DNA of 64,000 bases from Shewanella psychropiezotolerans (GCF_007197555.1 NZ_CP041614.1:744001-808000), one strand, 5' to 3'. Positions 1 to 9,262 are shown, counted from the first letter of the stretch. Translations and numbers: made by a program. The notes: generated by a model from the letters alone, not told the origin.

Positions 1-221
1 GTGGTGGTATTGATAGAAGAGTAAACATACATTCGAGTCGCTGTAAGATAGCAAAGCAACACCATGAAGCAACTTGAGGCTTAGCGTTCTCAAATTAATG
101 TCATAGTCTTTCCCATTCTTCTTAAGGGAAAAGCCTAGGCTGGTTCTTATTATGACTCTTTGTTAATAATGTGAGTTAGGCCTATTTAAGATACTATTTC
201 TTATCAAGTATTCATGAATTA

Positions 222-1148
222 GTGCAACGCTTAACTGACCCAAGCTTATTTGCCATGGAGGTGTGGGATGATAAGCCAAGGCTCTCTGTTGCTGGTGTAC
301 AGTCAAAAATTAACGTTTTGCAGCTAAATGGTGAGTTCGGCTTTGGTAGTGGTGATTTATGCTCTACTCATATTATCAAGTTTGAAAAGAGTACTCAGCA
401 GCACTTAGTGATTAATGAGTTTGTAACAATGAAGCTCGCCCAGTTAATAGGCTTGCCGACAGCCAATGTTGAGCTGCACTACTTTGACGAATATCCTGCG
501 CTGGTGGTTGAGCGATTTGACCGAAAACTCATTAATGACGTGGTAAAGCGAAAACATCTTATCGATGCCTGCCAGGCCTGTAACTTGGGAGTTGATAGAA
601 AGTACGAGCGTAATTTAGGTAAGCAGCGTGATGTTGCTCATATTCGTGATGGTGTCAGTCTCAAAAAGCTGTTTGAGCTAACTCAAGTGTGCCAGAACCC
701 CATTGCCGCAAAGTTAACCCTGCTGAATTGGGTACTGTTCAATTTGTGTGTGTTTAACCATGACGCCCACGGTAAGAACATGAGCTTCTTTGTCAGTAAA
801 GCTGGATTAGAGCCAACACCTTTGTATGACTTAGTTAATGTGCAGATGTACCCAGAGTTTGAACAAGAGCTTGCGATGGCAATAGGGGATGAGTTCGACC
901 CACATGCAATTAATGCTTATCAGCTCATGGAGTTTGCCGATGACTGCAATATCAACAGTAAGCTGCTTATGCGCCAGTTAGATAAAACAGCGAAGGCAAT
1001 CACTGCTCAGCTAAATAACGTGATTGAGTTGCTAGGCGAATTAAGTGCTGATCAACAAGCTTATATGGCTAAATACCACCAGCTGGTTGAGGCTCGTTGT
1101 CAGCACTTTACCGAGCAGGCACAGGAGATCCCGAAGATAGAGTTGTAA
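222..1148 (+). CDS. HipA-family Ser/Thr kinase, lacks N-terminal subdomain
   Basis: HipA-family toxins are kinases that phosphorylate protein targets such as glutamyl-tRNA synthetase and drive growth arrest. Visible in this 308-residue protein are the P-loop-like SVAGVQSK near residue 24, a catalytic loop NHDAHGKN near 180, and the metal-binding LYDLV about 20 residues later. Full HipA proteins are about 420-440 residues; roughly the first 110 (N-subdomain 1) are missing. The GTG start at 222 is uncertain, since the frame is open back to 180. The 220 bases upstream contain no recognisable HipA N-terminus or HipB/HipS in any frame. It could be a HipT-like short kinase, but with no partner visible a 5'-truncated remnant is equally likely. 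Confidence 0.7.
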   Translation: MQRLTDPSLFAMEVWDDKPRLSVAGVQSKINVLQLNGEFGFGSGDLCSTHIIKFEKSTQQHLVINEFVTMKLAQLIGLPTANVELHYFDEYPALVVERFDRKLINDVVKRKHLIDACQACNLGVDRKYERNLGKQRDVAHIRDGVSLKKLFELTQVCQNPIAAKLTLLNWVLFNLCVFNHDAHGKNMSFFVSKAGLEPTPLYDLVNVQMYPEFEQELAMAIGDEFDPHAINAYQLMEFADDCNINSKLLMRQLDKTAKAITAQLNNVIELLGELSADQQAYMAKYHQLVEARCQHFTEQAQEIPKIEL

Positions 1149-1400
1149 TCAATAGCACTGATTTAGGCATATGGAAACCTAGTCACCTCTCCCACTACAC
1201 CTGCATATTGGAAGCTTTGTTGTATTGTAGCTTGTAACTGAGCGTTTTAATTTCTATGTTTAAGTTTTCATTGCGCGATTCATGGGGCTACAGTGATTTA
1301 TGGTATAAGCACTATTTTAAGAACCAGCCCAAATTATTCTTTTCATTAAAAAGATAAGCGCAACGGTAGTCCTAAACGCCACTGCGTGAGCATTTTTTTA

Positions 1401-2513
1401 TTACACATCCTTTGCACCTTGAGCTTTTGCTGTTTGTTCTTTAGGCGAAGGAGAAAAGGGTCGTAAACCAATAGAGCATTCAATGTGATTGCCATCACCT
1501 GCCCCTAACCCCACTAAACCATGCACTAGCTGCGGGCAGTCATGTTCTAACAGGCTTTCGGCTTGCAAACTTGCGGTTAGCTGTAGATAAAGTTGTGCTT
1601 CGCCAGATAGCTGACCAACCATTGCCAGCCAACGTGTGCGTGCCTGAAAGTTGCTGGAAAACAACTGGCTGGCATGACAAAACAGCGTTATGCAGCTAAC
1701 TTGGCTATTCGTTATTTTAAAGCTTAAACCAATTTTGAGTTTAGTGAATACTTCATCGCGTGGCAGCGCGGCCAGTTCGGCCAGATAATTGAGTACACAA
1801 GGTAAAATAGCTGCCTTACCTGAGGCACGGTACAACTTATGCAGCACAGAGAAACTGGGGTTTTCAACTTGCCCGTAGTACTCGGTAGTGTCTTTATCTG
1901 CTGGTAATACCCCAAGTAAGGTAGGCGTGAATAGCGCGCCTGATCTCACATTAGTGGTTAAGCTTACATTAGCCATTAAGCTTGCATAAAGCTGATTGCG
2001 CACTGGCTCGGCCATGGCTGAAGTGACTTCCTGATAAATTTTAAAATTTTGTTTAGCCCCTTTATGACAAACACCTAACCAGCAACCAAAATGTTGCGCT
2101 GGTTGTGCGATAAGTTGCGCTAATAAAGGGTTAAGTTGAGTGTCAGCTCTGCTCTCTAACTCGTGGGCAAAGGCCCATTTTTCTATGACCTTACTTTGTG
2201 CTAAACCGGGTTCGGCGGTATAGGCCAGCTCGGATTTGCTCGAACGAAAGGTAAACTCCAGCGGGTAACCGCTGGGCGTTAATAAGCTGTTAGCCGGTAC
2301 TTTGTTAGCTGGTGCACTGTTAGCCAGCACACCATTAGTTGAAACAGACGAAGACAACTCAGCGTCATTAGCATTAGAGCCTAAATGCCAAGAGCGATAG
2401 AGTAGTTGCAAAAACTGCTTAGCCCCGGCAACCTCTGCCGGACATATTGATTTTGCCGTTTGCAATAACGCTATTGCCTCTGCTGGCAATGATGCTGTGC
2501 TGTCCATCAACAT
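1401..2513 (-). CDS. Unknown 370-aa protein, last gene of pore-forming toxin operon
   Basis: I do not recognise a domain here. The protein is 370 residues with no signal peptide and no clear membrane segment. Residues 50-80 are a low-complexity Ala/Asn/Ser/Pro stretch, encoded by imperfect tandem copies of a TTAGC-containing unit at about 2285-2340; it looks like a flexible linker between a short helical N-terminus and a mixed alpha/beta body. The gene lies 35 bases downstream of the 752-residue gene on the same strand, so it is probably the last gene of the five-gene toxin operon. By position and size it may correspond to an accessory protein of Vibrio cholerae mak-type loci (from memory of those loci). 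Its role is unknown. Confidence 0.75.
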   Translation of the reverse strand: MLMDSTASLPAEAIALLQTAKSICPAEVAGAKQFLQLLYRSWHLGSNANDAELSSSVSTNGVLANSAPANKVPANSLLTPSGYPLEFTFRSSKSELAYTAEPGLAQSKVIEKWAFAHELESRADTQLNPLLAQLIAQPAQHFGCWLGVCHKGAKQNFKIYQEVTSAMAEPVRNQLYASLMANVSLTTNVRSGALFTPTLLGVLPADKDTTEYYGQVENPSFSVLHKLYRASGKAAILPCVLNYLAELAALPRDEVFTKLKIGLSFKITNSQVSCITLFCHASQLFSSNFQARTRWLAMVGQLSGEAQLYLQLTASLQAESLLEHDCPQLVHGLVGLGAGDGNHIECSIGLRPFSPSPKEQTAKAQGAKDV

Positions 2514-2548
2514 TATTTTACCTATATTTTTTGCCTGTATAGTTTGCT

Positions 2549-4807
2549 TTAAGCACTAGGTTTAGCCGGAATGTTCAGAATTAAGTCAGACTGATGTTTA
2601 TCGGCTTCATGCTGAACCGTTTGACCTGGAATAATATAATTGACCTTCCAGTTATAAGTGACTTCGTTACCCGCTTGTATGCTCACCGTTAGATACTTGC
2701 TACCCGTTTCCCCTTTATTCCAAGTAAATACTTGCTGAGAGGGCTGAGTCGTTACTTGGGTTGCTGCTGAGCCTTGAGCCAGGGTAATATCTACCAATAC
2801 TTCAGCACTATTAAACGTTGCCGACGGCCAGTTTATGGCGGCTGGGGTAATTTCTAGGGTGAAATAGCGTTGGGTTGGCGATACCATCAGTGAAGGTTGG
2901 CTATTGTTTAGTAGGGTTTCCGGAATTTCGGTTTGTCCCTGCGCAGAGCTAATGGTGGCGGTATAAACCAAAGGTTGATCACCATTAATAACACCAACAA
3001 AGGTTTCTCGGCCAAATAATGCGCCGGTTGCGTTACTGGCTGGCACAATATCAAAAGTTGCCGGAGCGGCTTTTGTTGGCAAGGTTTTCGCTCCTGGTGG
3101 TACTTTCGGCGTGCCCTGATACCACATGTTAACCGTCGCATCGAATATTGGATCTGTGCCGGCACTTTCTGCCGGTACATAAACAATGACTGGGCAGGCA
3201 TGCACGGCATTTGCCGCAGGAATGATTTGCTTAGGTCCATTAGCATTTTGAATCAAGGATGCAATATACTGAGCAGATTTATCATACACATAAGTAACTT
3301 GATAGTTGTAAGTACTATTGATGGGGAAGGGCACGAAGCTAGTGATAGAAGCCGCTTTGGTCGCATCAGTATTTTTAATGGTCAGCTCACGACTGATGCT
3401 GGGTGAATCGCTGTTACTAGAGACATAATTAAAGGCAATATTAATCTCGGTTGGCGGCGTACTCTCACTGGCAAAAGCTTGGCTTGCTTCAAAATCGACG
3501 GTTAAAATTCCGGCGGCCTCAACCTCTAATGTATAAGCTGCGGACTCAATATTTGATTTGCGGCCGCTGACCGCTTCCATGGCGGTGTCTTCATAATTTA
3601 CTGTGTAGTTTAAGGTCCAGTCTGGGCCAGCCTTTACATCGTAGGCCGTGGTAAATACATGGTTGCCATTTTTGGTAAAAGTGTAGGTAGCATCGGCTTC
3701 GGGTATGCCGGGGTAAGACACTTTTACGGTAACGTCTTTGACTAAAGCCTGAGCGACTTTGCCTCCGGGTAAGGTCGGTGCTGGTGCTGGGTTTCCGCTG
3801 CTACCGTCGCTGCTAAAGGGTAAGTGCACGGCCACGCTCATTTGCTGCTGTTGCTCATTCACCGTGTTAACAAAGTCAGCTATTTTCAAGTTTAAAGAAT
3901 TAAATGATGGCAAGGCAGCTGTTGGGGCGATAAGCCAATTAATAACGGTATTTTCGCTATAAGTACTGTTAAAGCTGCTGACGTCATTGATATTAAAGCT
4001 ATTATCACTATTGAGTCCCTGCAACTGAATGGTTTTTTGCACCTCAGTGGTTATTAGATCAGAGAGGGTGTTGTTAGCCCAGTTAGCCACGGCTTCGCGT
4101 AAAGCCGTAGAAGGATTGGTGGTGCCCCAAGTGATCTCAACCTTAGAAGATGAAGACTCATTGAGCAGTTTGGTGACCGAGCGTGGGCTGATTTGATTGC
4201 CCCAGCTATTGTATCTTGGTTGGCTAACCTGATACTGATAAGCAATGGTCGAATCAAAAGACAAATGTGCGGTAACCGCAGGCAAGCGGGCTTTGACCGA
4301 AAGGTGATAATCTACCTGATAGGCACCACCGCTGGTGGCAAAGGCGCCTTCAATCGTATCAAGCTGCTCTTTGGTCATCGGTAAATTAAAGCTGGCAACA
4401 TTACTGCCAAAATTTGATACCGGTGTTGAGAAGGTAATAGGGGCACCACCGCTGACAAACTCGAAATAGGCTCTGCTGTCGGGGTTATAATCCATAGTCA
4501 AAAACAAATACGGCGCTTTGGCCTGTGGAAAGGCGGTCGGGATTTGTTTGGTGATTGCCGCTTCAATGTCGCTCGGTACCGACAATTCGATATCAAAACG
4601 ACAAAAGCCTGAGCCGTTTTGCGCGCCAGTTTTTTGTTGATCTAGCTGGTAACTGGTGATTTGAAATGACGGTTTGCCTGAAGCTAAGGTAACAAATTGC
4701 GGTCGAGGTACAATATAAAAACTGTCTGCTTTAGTATCATCGCCGTAATAATCCCAAGTATAACCGGTGCTATCTTGGTAAGAGCCTTTTAGTTGGAAAT
4801 TTAACAT
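2549..4807 (-). CDS. Large beta-rich accessory protein of the toxin operon
   Basis: This 752-residue protein is of unknown function. It lacks a signal peptide and transmembrane helices. The N-terminal 330 residues are rich in Tyr, Ser, Thr and aromatic-polar alternation and contain one amphipathic helical stretch near residues 230-270. A Pro/Ala/Gly linker around 340-350 leads to a second half that reads as three or four beta-sandwich (Ig/fibronectin-like) modules of about 100 residues. A Shine-Dalgarno AAAGG lies about 9 bases before the ATG. It sits in the middle of the operon, 91 bases after the second toxin subunit. A large beta-rich partner could act as carrier, inhibitor or receptor-binding component for the pore-forming subunits; that is inference from context only. 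Confidence 0.75.
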   Translation of the reverse strand: MLNFQLKGSYQDSTGYTWDYYGDDTKADSFYIVPRPQFVTLASGKPSFQITSYQLDQQKTGAQNGSGFCRFDIELSVPSDIEAAITKQIPTAFPQAKAPYLFLTMDYNPDSRAYFEFVSGGAPITFSTPVSNFGSNVASFNLPMTKEQLDTIEGAFATSGGAYQVDYHLSVKARLPAVTAHLSFDSTIAYQYQVSQPRYNSWGNQISPRSVTKLLNESSSSKVEITWGTTNPSTALREAVANWANNTLSDLITTEVQKTIQLQGLNSDNSFNINDVSSFNSTYSENTVINWLIAPTAALPSFNSLNLKIADFVNTVNEQQQQMSVAVHLPFSSDGSSGNPAPAPTLPGGKVAQALVKDVTVKVSYPGIPEADATYTFTKNGNHVFTTAYDVKAGPDWTLNYTVNYEDTAMEAVSGRKSNIESAAYTLEVEAAGILTVDFEASQAFASESTPPTEINIAFNYVSSNSDSPSISRELTIKNTDATKAASITSFVPFPINSTYNYQVTYVYDKSAQYIASLIQNANGPKQIIPAANAVHACPVIVYVPAESAGTDPIFDATVNMWYQGTPKVPPGAKTLPTKAAPATFDIVPASNATGALFGRETFVGVINGDQPLVYTATISSAQGQTEIPETLLNNSQPSLMVSPTQRYFTLEITPAAINWPSATFNSAEVLVDITLAQGSAATQVTTQPSQQVFTWNKGETGSKYLTVSIQAGNEVTYNWKVNYIIPGQTVQHEADKHQSDLILNIPAKPSA

Positions 4808-4898
4808 AATTAACCTTTAAGAAATTTGTGAGTTTTGTGAATAAGAGCTGAGGCTGACGGTTAATCCAGCCTTGTTGCAGATATATTGTCGCTAGGTG

Positions 4899-6008
4899 TT
4901 AACTGGTGCTGCCACCCAGTACTAAGTCGTTATGACCCGCAGGCGATACTTCGGCATGTTGCCACTTAGCAGCGAATATGCTGATTTCATCCCACTGCTG
5001 GGCGGTTTTACCTAGGTCAAACTCGTTGATAATTTCATTAACGGGTGTTACGCCGTTTAAATCGGCGATAATGGCGACCATAACCGCTGATTCGCGTTGC
5101 CAGCCGTCAATGGTTTTTTGCAAAGAACTGATCATGTCTTCAACTTGGGTAACAAAACCAGCCAAGGCAGACGATGCGGTTTCTAACGCCAGTAGCTGAG
5201 CGGATAAAAATGACATATCCATCTCATACTTGCCTTCTTTTTGTTCTTCATTAAAACGGTTATCAACGGTTGCCAGTAAATCGTCAATGGTTTCAACGGC
5301 ACTGACGATAAAAATCAGTCCGATAGTTAGACCAACCACTTTGCCGGGATTGCCTAATTTCTTGCCGTATTTCATTGCATTTGAAGCAATGGCTAATTCT
5401 TTATTGGCTTTGATGGTATCGACATCGATACGACAATTATATTGCGCCACCATGGCTTTAACTTGGTTTAGCTTAATACGTACCGCGGCGAGGTTTTCTT
5501 TGTCGATTTCTTCTAGCTGTTTGAAGCTTAGATGCTTGTTTGAGAAGTTATTGGCATCGGCTGACAAATCGGTTTTGGCAGCAACCAAGTGCGACATTAA
5601 GCTGGTTAGGGTTAACAGTTGTTCGTCAATTTTGTCTTTAAATCCGCCAAAAATTGCGGCTAATTCGCTTCTATTGGGGCTTGATTGTCTGACAATAGAC
5701 AATATTGTTGAAATGCTGGCATTCCACTGACTAGCAAAGTTGATAGCAGCCTGTGGTACAAAGGTTAATTGTGGTTGTGTTTCATTGAACCAGTTCTCAC
5801 CATCTTTTTTTGCGATAATCAGATCGTTCTTCATGTCGCTGAGTAACTTGTCTTGATTGTGAATTTTTTTGGTCACATCATCAAACAAAACATCATTAAT
5901 ATTGACATTTAGTACGTTAAAAATTGAACCTTGGGTGGCAATTCGGTCGATAAATATCTGTGTAAGTTGGCTTTTTTCGGCTTCTACATCAAAAGTAAGC
6001 GTATGCAT
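4899..6008 (-). CDS. Alpha-pore-forming toxin subunit (Hbl/Mak-like), 369 aa
   Basis: A member of the ClyA/Hbl/Nhe superfamily of helical pore-forming toxins. The signature order is visible: a W..E.QP.LTFVPQ segment near residue 75, a long coiled region with a D...F heptad-like motif (SADANNFSNKH) near 150, one hydrophobic segment around 220-245 (VVGLTIGLIFIVSAVE) corresponding to the head hairpin, and a helical C-terminus. Two C-terminal motifs, GWQRESAVMVAIIADL and DLGKTAQQWDEISIFA, are shared with the two neighbouring subunits, so the three genes are paralogues. The length matches what I recall for MakA of Vibrio cholerae. There is no Sec signal peptide; Mak proteins are reported to leave through the flagellar channel. 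Confidence 0.8.
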   Translation of the reverse strand: MHTLTFDVEAEKSQLTQIFIDRIATQGSIFNVLNVNINDVLFDDVTKKIHNQDKLLSDMKNDLIIAKKDGENWFNETQPQLTFVPQAAINFASQWNASISTILSIVRQSSPNRSELAAIFGGFKDKIDEQLLTLTSLMSHLVAAKTDLSADANNFSNKHLSFKQLEEIDKENLAAVRIKLNQVKAMVAQYNCRIDVDTIKANKELAIASNAMKYGKKLGNPGKVVGLTIGLIFIVSAVETIDDLLATVDNRFNEEQKEGKYEMDMSFLSAQLLALETASSALAGFVTQVEDMISSLQKTIDGWQRESAVMVAIIADLNGVTPVNEIINEFDLGKTAQQWDEISIFAAKWQHAEVSPAGHNDLVLGGSTS

Positions 6009-6117
6009 AGTTTAAATCCATTGTGTAGTTAAGATGATTTACATCGGCAATCGGTTTAAAAAACTCACATTACCGATGTATTTTTGTTTTTTGAGCGGGG
6101 GTTAACAATAAGTAGTG

Positions 6118-7305
6118 TTAAGCTACTTTTTTGACTTTAACGCCAACGTTGTTTAGCTTCATTGTTGTCGCTGGCTTGGCTAGCACAGCGCTGTCCATCG
6201 CTTGCATTTGGTTGGCAAATGTTTGCAGTTGGCCCCACTGCTCTACTGCGGTATCTAAATCTACTATGCTCATGATGTCGCCGATTTTCTTCTCGGTATT
6301 TTCTAAATCAGCAATAACCGCTGAAATTTTGGCAGATAGAGTGGCCCAAGTATCTAAAATGACTTGCACGCTGCTCATGGCCAGTTTCGACTGAGTGACT
6401 AGGGTTTTTAAGGCAGTTTCTACGGTATTCAATGCCTGAACCTGTACGGTAAGTTCAGTCACTTCTAGTTGATCAAAGGCTTTCTTTTGCTCGGCGGCTT
6501 GTTTTTTATCGATTGATGAAACCAGTTCGCCAATAGAAACACCTAAACCAATCATACCGACAACCATAATACAGGCACCAGCAATTTCAGCCGCTGGTGT
6601 GGCTTCAACGTTTGCCATCAACAGACCACCACCGGCAATTAAGCCAACTGATGCGCCCACGGCAATAGCTTCAGCGGTAATGGCGGTATTCAAAGAAGAA
6701 ATAGCGCTATCAAGGCCTGTTATCGCTGTGTTCAATGACTTGATATTGGCTTTCTCGAATGTTTGAATGGCGGCAAAAGTACCATTGGCTTTACTGAAAT
6801 TGTTATGATCGTCAGTCACGTCGGTATTGAATTTTTTCAATTTGGTCATTTCAGTGGTGATTGAAGTTTGTTGTGCTTCAATTTTAGCTAGCAAGCCTTG
6901 TAGTAACTCTTTCACTTCTGCTCGTTTGGCAGGGTCGTCTTTGGCCGATAAGGCAACCAATAAAGGGTTAATAATACCGACTTCTATTTTGAACTGAGTG
7001 CTGTAATTGATGATGGTTTGCGGGATAAAGGTTAAGTTTGGTTGTATTTCATTGCTCCAATAAAGGCCATGGTTTTTTGCTGTGGCAAGATTAGTATTTA
7101 CCGTTTTGAGCAAGGTGGCCGGATTTTCAGGTAGCTTATCTTGGATATCCTTAGGAAGAACTTTAAAGTTTACCCCAGAAATATTGGTATTTTGTAAGGC
7201 GGTAACGTATCTGGCGACATTGGCTTTGGCGTTAACATAACCAGCTAGTTTTTCTTTAGTGACGTCAGTTTGAAAGTTTTTTTTCGGGTTTGATGTGGTA
7301 GTCAT
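6118..7305 (-). CDS. Alpha-pore-forming toxin subunit with long hydrophobic head, 395 aa
   Basis: This is the paralogue with the strongest pore-forming features. After the conserved YWSNEIQPNLTFIPQ segment (about residues 82-96) and the DVTDDHNNFSKA coiled-coil motif (about 160-171) comes a 50-residue Gly/Ala-rich hydrophobic hairpin at about 205-255 (VGASVGLIAGGGLL and IAGACIMVVGMIGLGVS), as in the membrane-inserting head of NheB/Hbl-B and AhlB-type subunits. The C-terminus carries the shared LDTWATLSAKISAVIADL and DLDTAVEQWGQLQTFA motifs. A good ribosome site (AAAGGAAA) precedes the ATG. There is no signal peptide. In tripartite systems such as AhlABC or NheABC the subunit with the long hydrophobic head inserts first; that role is inferred for this one. 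Confidence 0.85.
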   Translation of the reverse strand: MTTTSNPKKNFQTDVTKEKLAGYVNAKANVARYVTALQNTNISGVNFKVLPKDIQDKLPENPATLLKTVNTNLATAKNHGLYWSNEIQPNLTFIPQTIINYSTQFKIEVGIINPLLVALSAKDDPAKRAEVKELLQGLLAKIEAQQTSITTEMTKLKKFNTDVTDDHNNFSKANGTFAAIQTFEKANIKSLNTAITGLDSAISSLNTAITAEAIAVGASVGLIAGGGLLMANVEATPAAEIAGACIMVVGMIGLGVSIGELVSSIDKKQAAEQKKAFDQLEVTELTVQVQALNTVETALKTLVTQSKLAMSSVQVILDTWATLSAKISAVIADLENTEKKIGDIMSIVDLDTAVEQWGQLQTFANQMQAMDSAVLAKPATTMKLNNVGVKVKKVA

Positions 7306-7461
7306 TTTTATTTCCTTTAAATATAACGAGTTAAATTAGCAATTACCGGATAGTGCAAAACCAAACTAGGGATCTTTTATTACCGGAATATTGCGGGTTT
7401 ACGGTTAAGTACGATTTTTCAACCTTTGCTTTTCCAACCTTGGCCTTATGTCAGCGCATGG

Positions 7462-8364
7462 CTAGTTCAAAAGGCTTTGCGCGTAATCCGCCAATTGCTG
7501 CCATTGATTTTGGGCGGTTAGCAAATCGACCTGCTCTAAAATATTGCAATAGTCATCATCACTGGCGCTTTGTAAATCAGCGATCACCGCTTCATTTTTG
7601 ACATTGAGTGTGGCCCAGCTGTCTAACACGGCTTGCACGGCTTGCTCGGCAGGTGCGGCATTGTTGGTTTGGTTTTCTAGAATGGCTTTGGCAAACACTA
7701 AGGTGATAATGGCCGGGTTAGCGCCACTGCCTTGTACTTTGATAGAAATATTGGTGTTGATCTCAACAATGGCAATACAGGGGCCTAATACGGTTGATTG
7801 CAGAAAATTTTCGCCCATATCTGTTTTGATGTTTTGGATCCATTCATTGGCGCCGGCAAATTTTTCAGAAACATTACCCAAATCGGCCGCCAACACGTCT
7901 TGATCAGACTTGATATTGTTCGAGTAGCTTTTAATTTTGTTTTGCAAGGCAGTCAGTAGTTTTTGCTGGCTTTGAATGTGAGCACCTAGCTGATTAAACA
8001 ACGCCTTGATACTGTTTCGTTGCTGTTGGTTTGCTTTACCACCACTGCCTTGGATTTGTTGCAGTAGGTTTAATATTTCGCCACTGTTAGTTTGAAAGTG
8101 GCTACTGTATTCAATGATACTTTTGGGGATGTTAGTGCACATGTCAGGACAAATACTTTGCAACCAAGTAGTGGCGTGGCCTTTGGCCGTTTGTAAGTGA
8201 GCCTCAATGGGTGCTACCCATGATGGCGAGTCTGGCAGTGTCGGCACGGCGGTTAGCGTTGCTTGCGCATATCGGGTAACAATAGCAGCTGCATCTGCGC
8301 CTGCTTTGATATGTTTGCCTAGTGCTTTGTCAGGGTTTTCATTCGTTGTATTAGTTGATGTCAT
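7462..8364 (-). CDS. Alpha-pore-forming toxin subunit, short form without hydrophobic head, 300 aa
   Basis: The shortest of the three paralogous toxin subunits and the first gene of the operon. It keeps the family pattern: TTWLQSICPDMCTNIPKSII near residue 62 aligning with the W....P.....P motif of its neighbours, a coiled-coil stretch with KSDQDVLAADL near 150, and the C-terminal LDSWATLNVKNEAVIADL and DLLTAQNQWQQLADYA motifs. Between them, where the others have a hydrophobic hairpin, only a modest apolar stretch remains (about 190-230). This suits the soluble, membrane-binding or lytic partner of a tripartite toxin. Three cysteines near residues 68-72 and 195 are unusual for the family. An AAGG ribosome site precedes the ATG; no signal peptide is present. 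Confidence 0.75.
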   Translation of the reverse strand: MTSTNTTNENPDKALGKHIKAGADAAAIVTRYAQATLTAVPTLPDSPSWVAPIEAHLQTAKGHATTWLQSICPDMCTNIPKSIIEYSSHFQTNSGEILNLLQQIQGSGGKANQQQRNSIKALFNQLGAHIQSQQKLLTALQNKIKSYSNNIKSDQDVLAADLGNVSEKFAGANEWIQNIKTDMGENFLQSTVLGPCIAIVEINTNISIKVQGSGANPAIITLVFAKAILENQTNNAAPAEQAVQAVLDSWATLNVKNEAVIADLQSASDDDYCNILEQVDLLTAQNQWQQLADYAQSLLN

Positions 8365-8444
8365 CTCTTTACCTTATTTTTCCCTTGCTGCTGTGATTCA
8401 TAACTTGAGGTATGCTTATTTCTGGTGTATGGGCTAAGAGGATA

Positions 8445-8502
8445 GCGACGTATCATGTTTGAAGATTGTGTCAAATAATCAACTTACAGAGGAATACGTC
8501 GC
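8445..8502. repeat. 9-bp inverted repeat upstream of toxin operon
   Basis: GCGACGTAT at 8445-8453 and its exact complement ATACGTCGC at 8494-8502 are separated by 40 bases, just upstream of the toxin operon (start codon at 8364). A TTGACA-like hexamer reading toward the operon lies between them at about 8467-8472. The right half overlaps a ribosome-site-like AGAGGA and an ATG at 8503 that is soon interrupted by the IS6 relic, so the repeat may instead belong to a lost neighbouring gene. Operator function is inferred only. Confidence 0.35.
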
Positions 8503-8516
8503 ATGGATAATCATAA

Positions 8517-8985
8517 GGTTGCTGTCGCAAACAGAGATCGGGCCGTTATAAATTGAGGGGGCGGACTTCCTCAGACACAACTAGGCCGCTAAAGAATAAA
8601 ATTGTTCCCATGGTGTCATAATTTCAGTAGTGTCCATTTGCCCCGCTTAATCATGGACCAAAGTTCAACGCCTGCTAGTGTCGACTCAGCCCCTTCCCAA
8701 GATTTCCAACTTAGACATTGATGCATTTTCCCCTTCACTTTTCGATGGCTTTGTTGAAAAACGCTTGTGCCGCTGGCTCATCACGGGTCTCACTCAAATA
8801 AAATCAATAATAGTGCCGTATTTGTCCACGGCTCGATAATAGTAAACCCACCTACCTTTAACTTTTATGTAGGTTTCGTCCATTCGCCACGAGCCAGATA
8901 CTCGACGCTTTCTCTTCCTGAATATAGCTTCGAGTTGTGGCGTATATTTGATAACCCAGCGGTTCAGGGTTGAGTGGTAAAAAGG
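8517..8985 (-). mobile_element. IS6-family relic with internal 163-bp deletion
   Basis: This is a decayed copy of the intact element at 12543-13366. It starts with a damaged terminal repeat (GGTTGCTGTCGCAAA, one inserted base) and aligns with the intact copy through the transposase C-terminus. It then lacks exactly the segment lying between the two GATGGCTTT repeats found at 12771 and 12934 of the intact copy. A further single-A loss in an A-run breaks frame again near 8806. Homology resumes through the DETYIKVKG catalytic segment and stops at about 8985, so the transposase N-terminus and the other end are missing. The start of an unrelated small ORF (ATG at 8503) appears to have been interrupted by the insertion. 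Confidence 0.8.
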
Positions 8986-9040
8986 CCCCCGTTCGTAATA
9001 CATGTAACCAGTTGTCACTTTGAAATATGCTGGGGATAAT

Positions 9041-9091
9041 GTCTTAAAAATCAACAGTTATATGAGCTGTAGAAAATTTGATTTTTAAGAC
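9041..9091. repeat. 13-bp perfect inverted repeat, possible terminator
   Basis: GTCTTAAAAATCA (9041-9053) and its exact complement (9079-9091) enclose a 25-base loop that itself pairs weakly (ACAG/CTGT). A run GTGTTTTTT follows on the plus strand. It may be a terminator for plus-strand transcription or a small mobile-element end. It lies in the gene-free stretch 8986-9262, where I see nothing else. Confidence 0.4.
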
Positions 9092-9262
9092 GTGTTTTTT
9101 GAGATAAAGAAATCCAATGTTTCTGGGAGTCTTCATCTTATATTTGTAAGCCTCTAAAATGTTCGTTTTTTTGAGACGGTACCTTAATTCGCTATTTCTG
9201 AAAATAGTGAAGTGATACCTTATTACATGCATTACGAATCTACGCCATATAGCCCAATTTTT

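Noticed and set aside
5230..5730. 166-codon plus-strand open frame
   Set aside because: Lies antisense within a well-supported toxin subunit gene; shadow frame.
9044..9232. 62-codon minus-strand open frame
   Set aside because: No start signal, overlaps the inverted repeat at 9041-9091 and IS debris.
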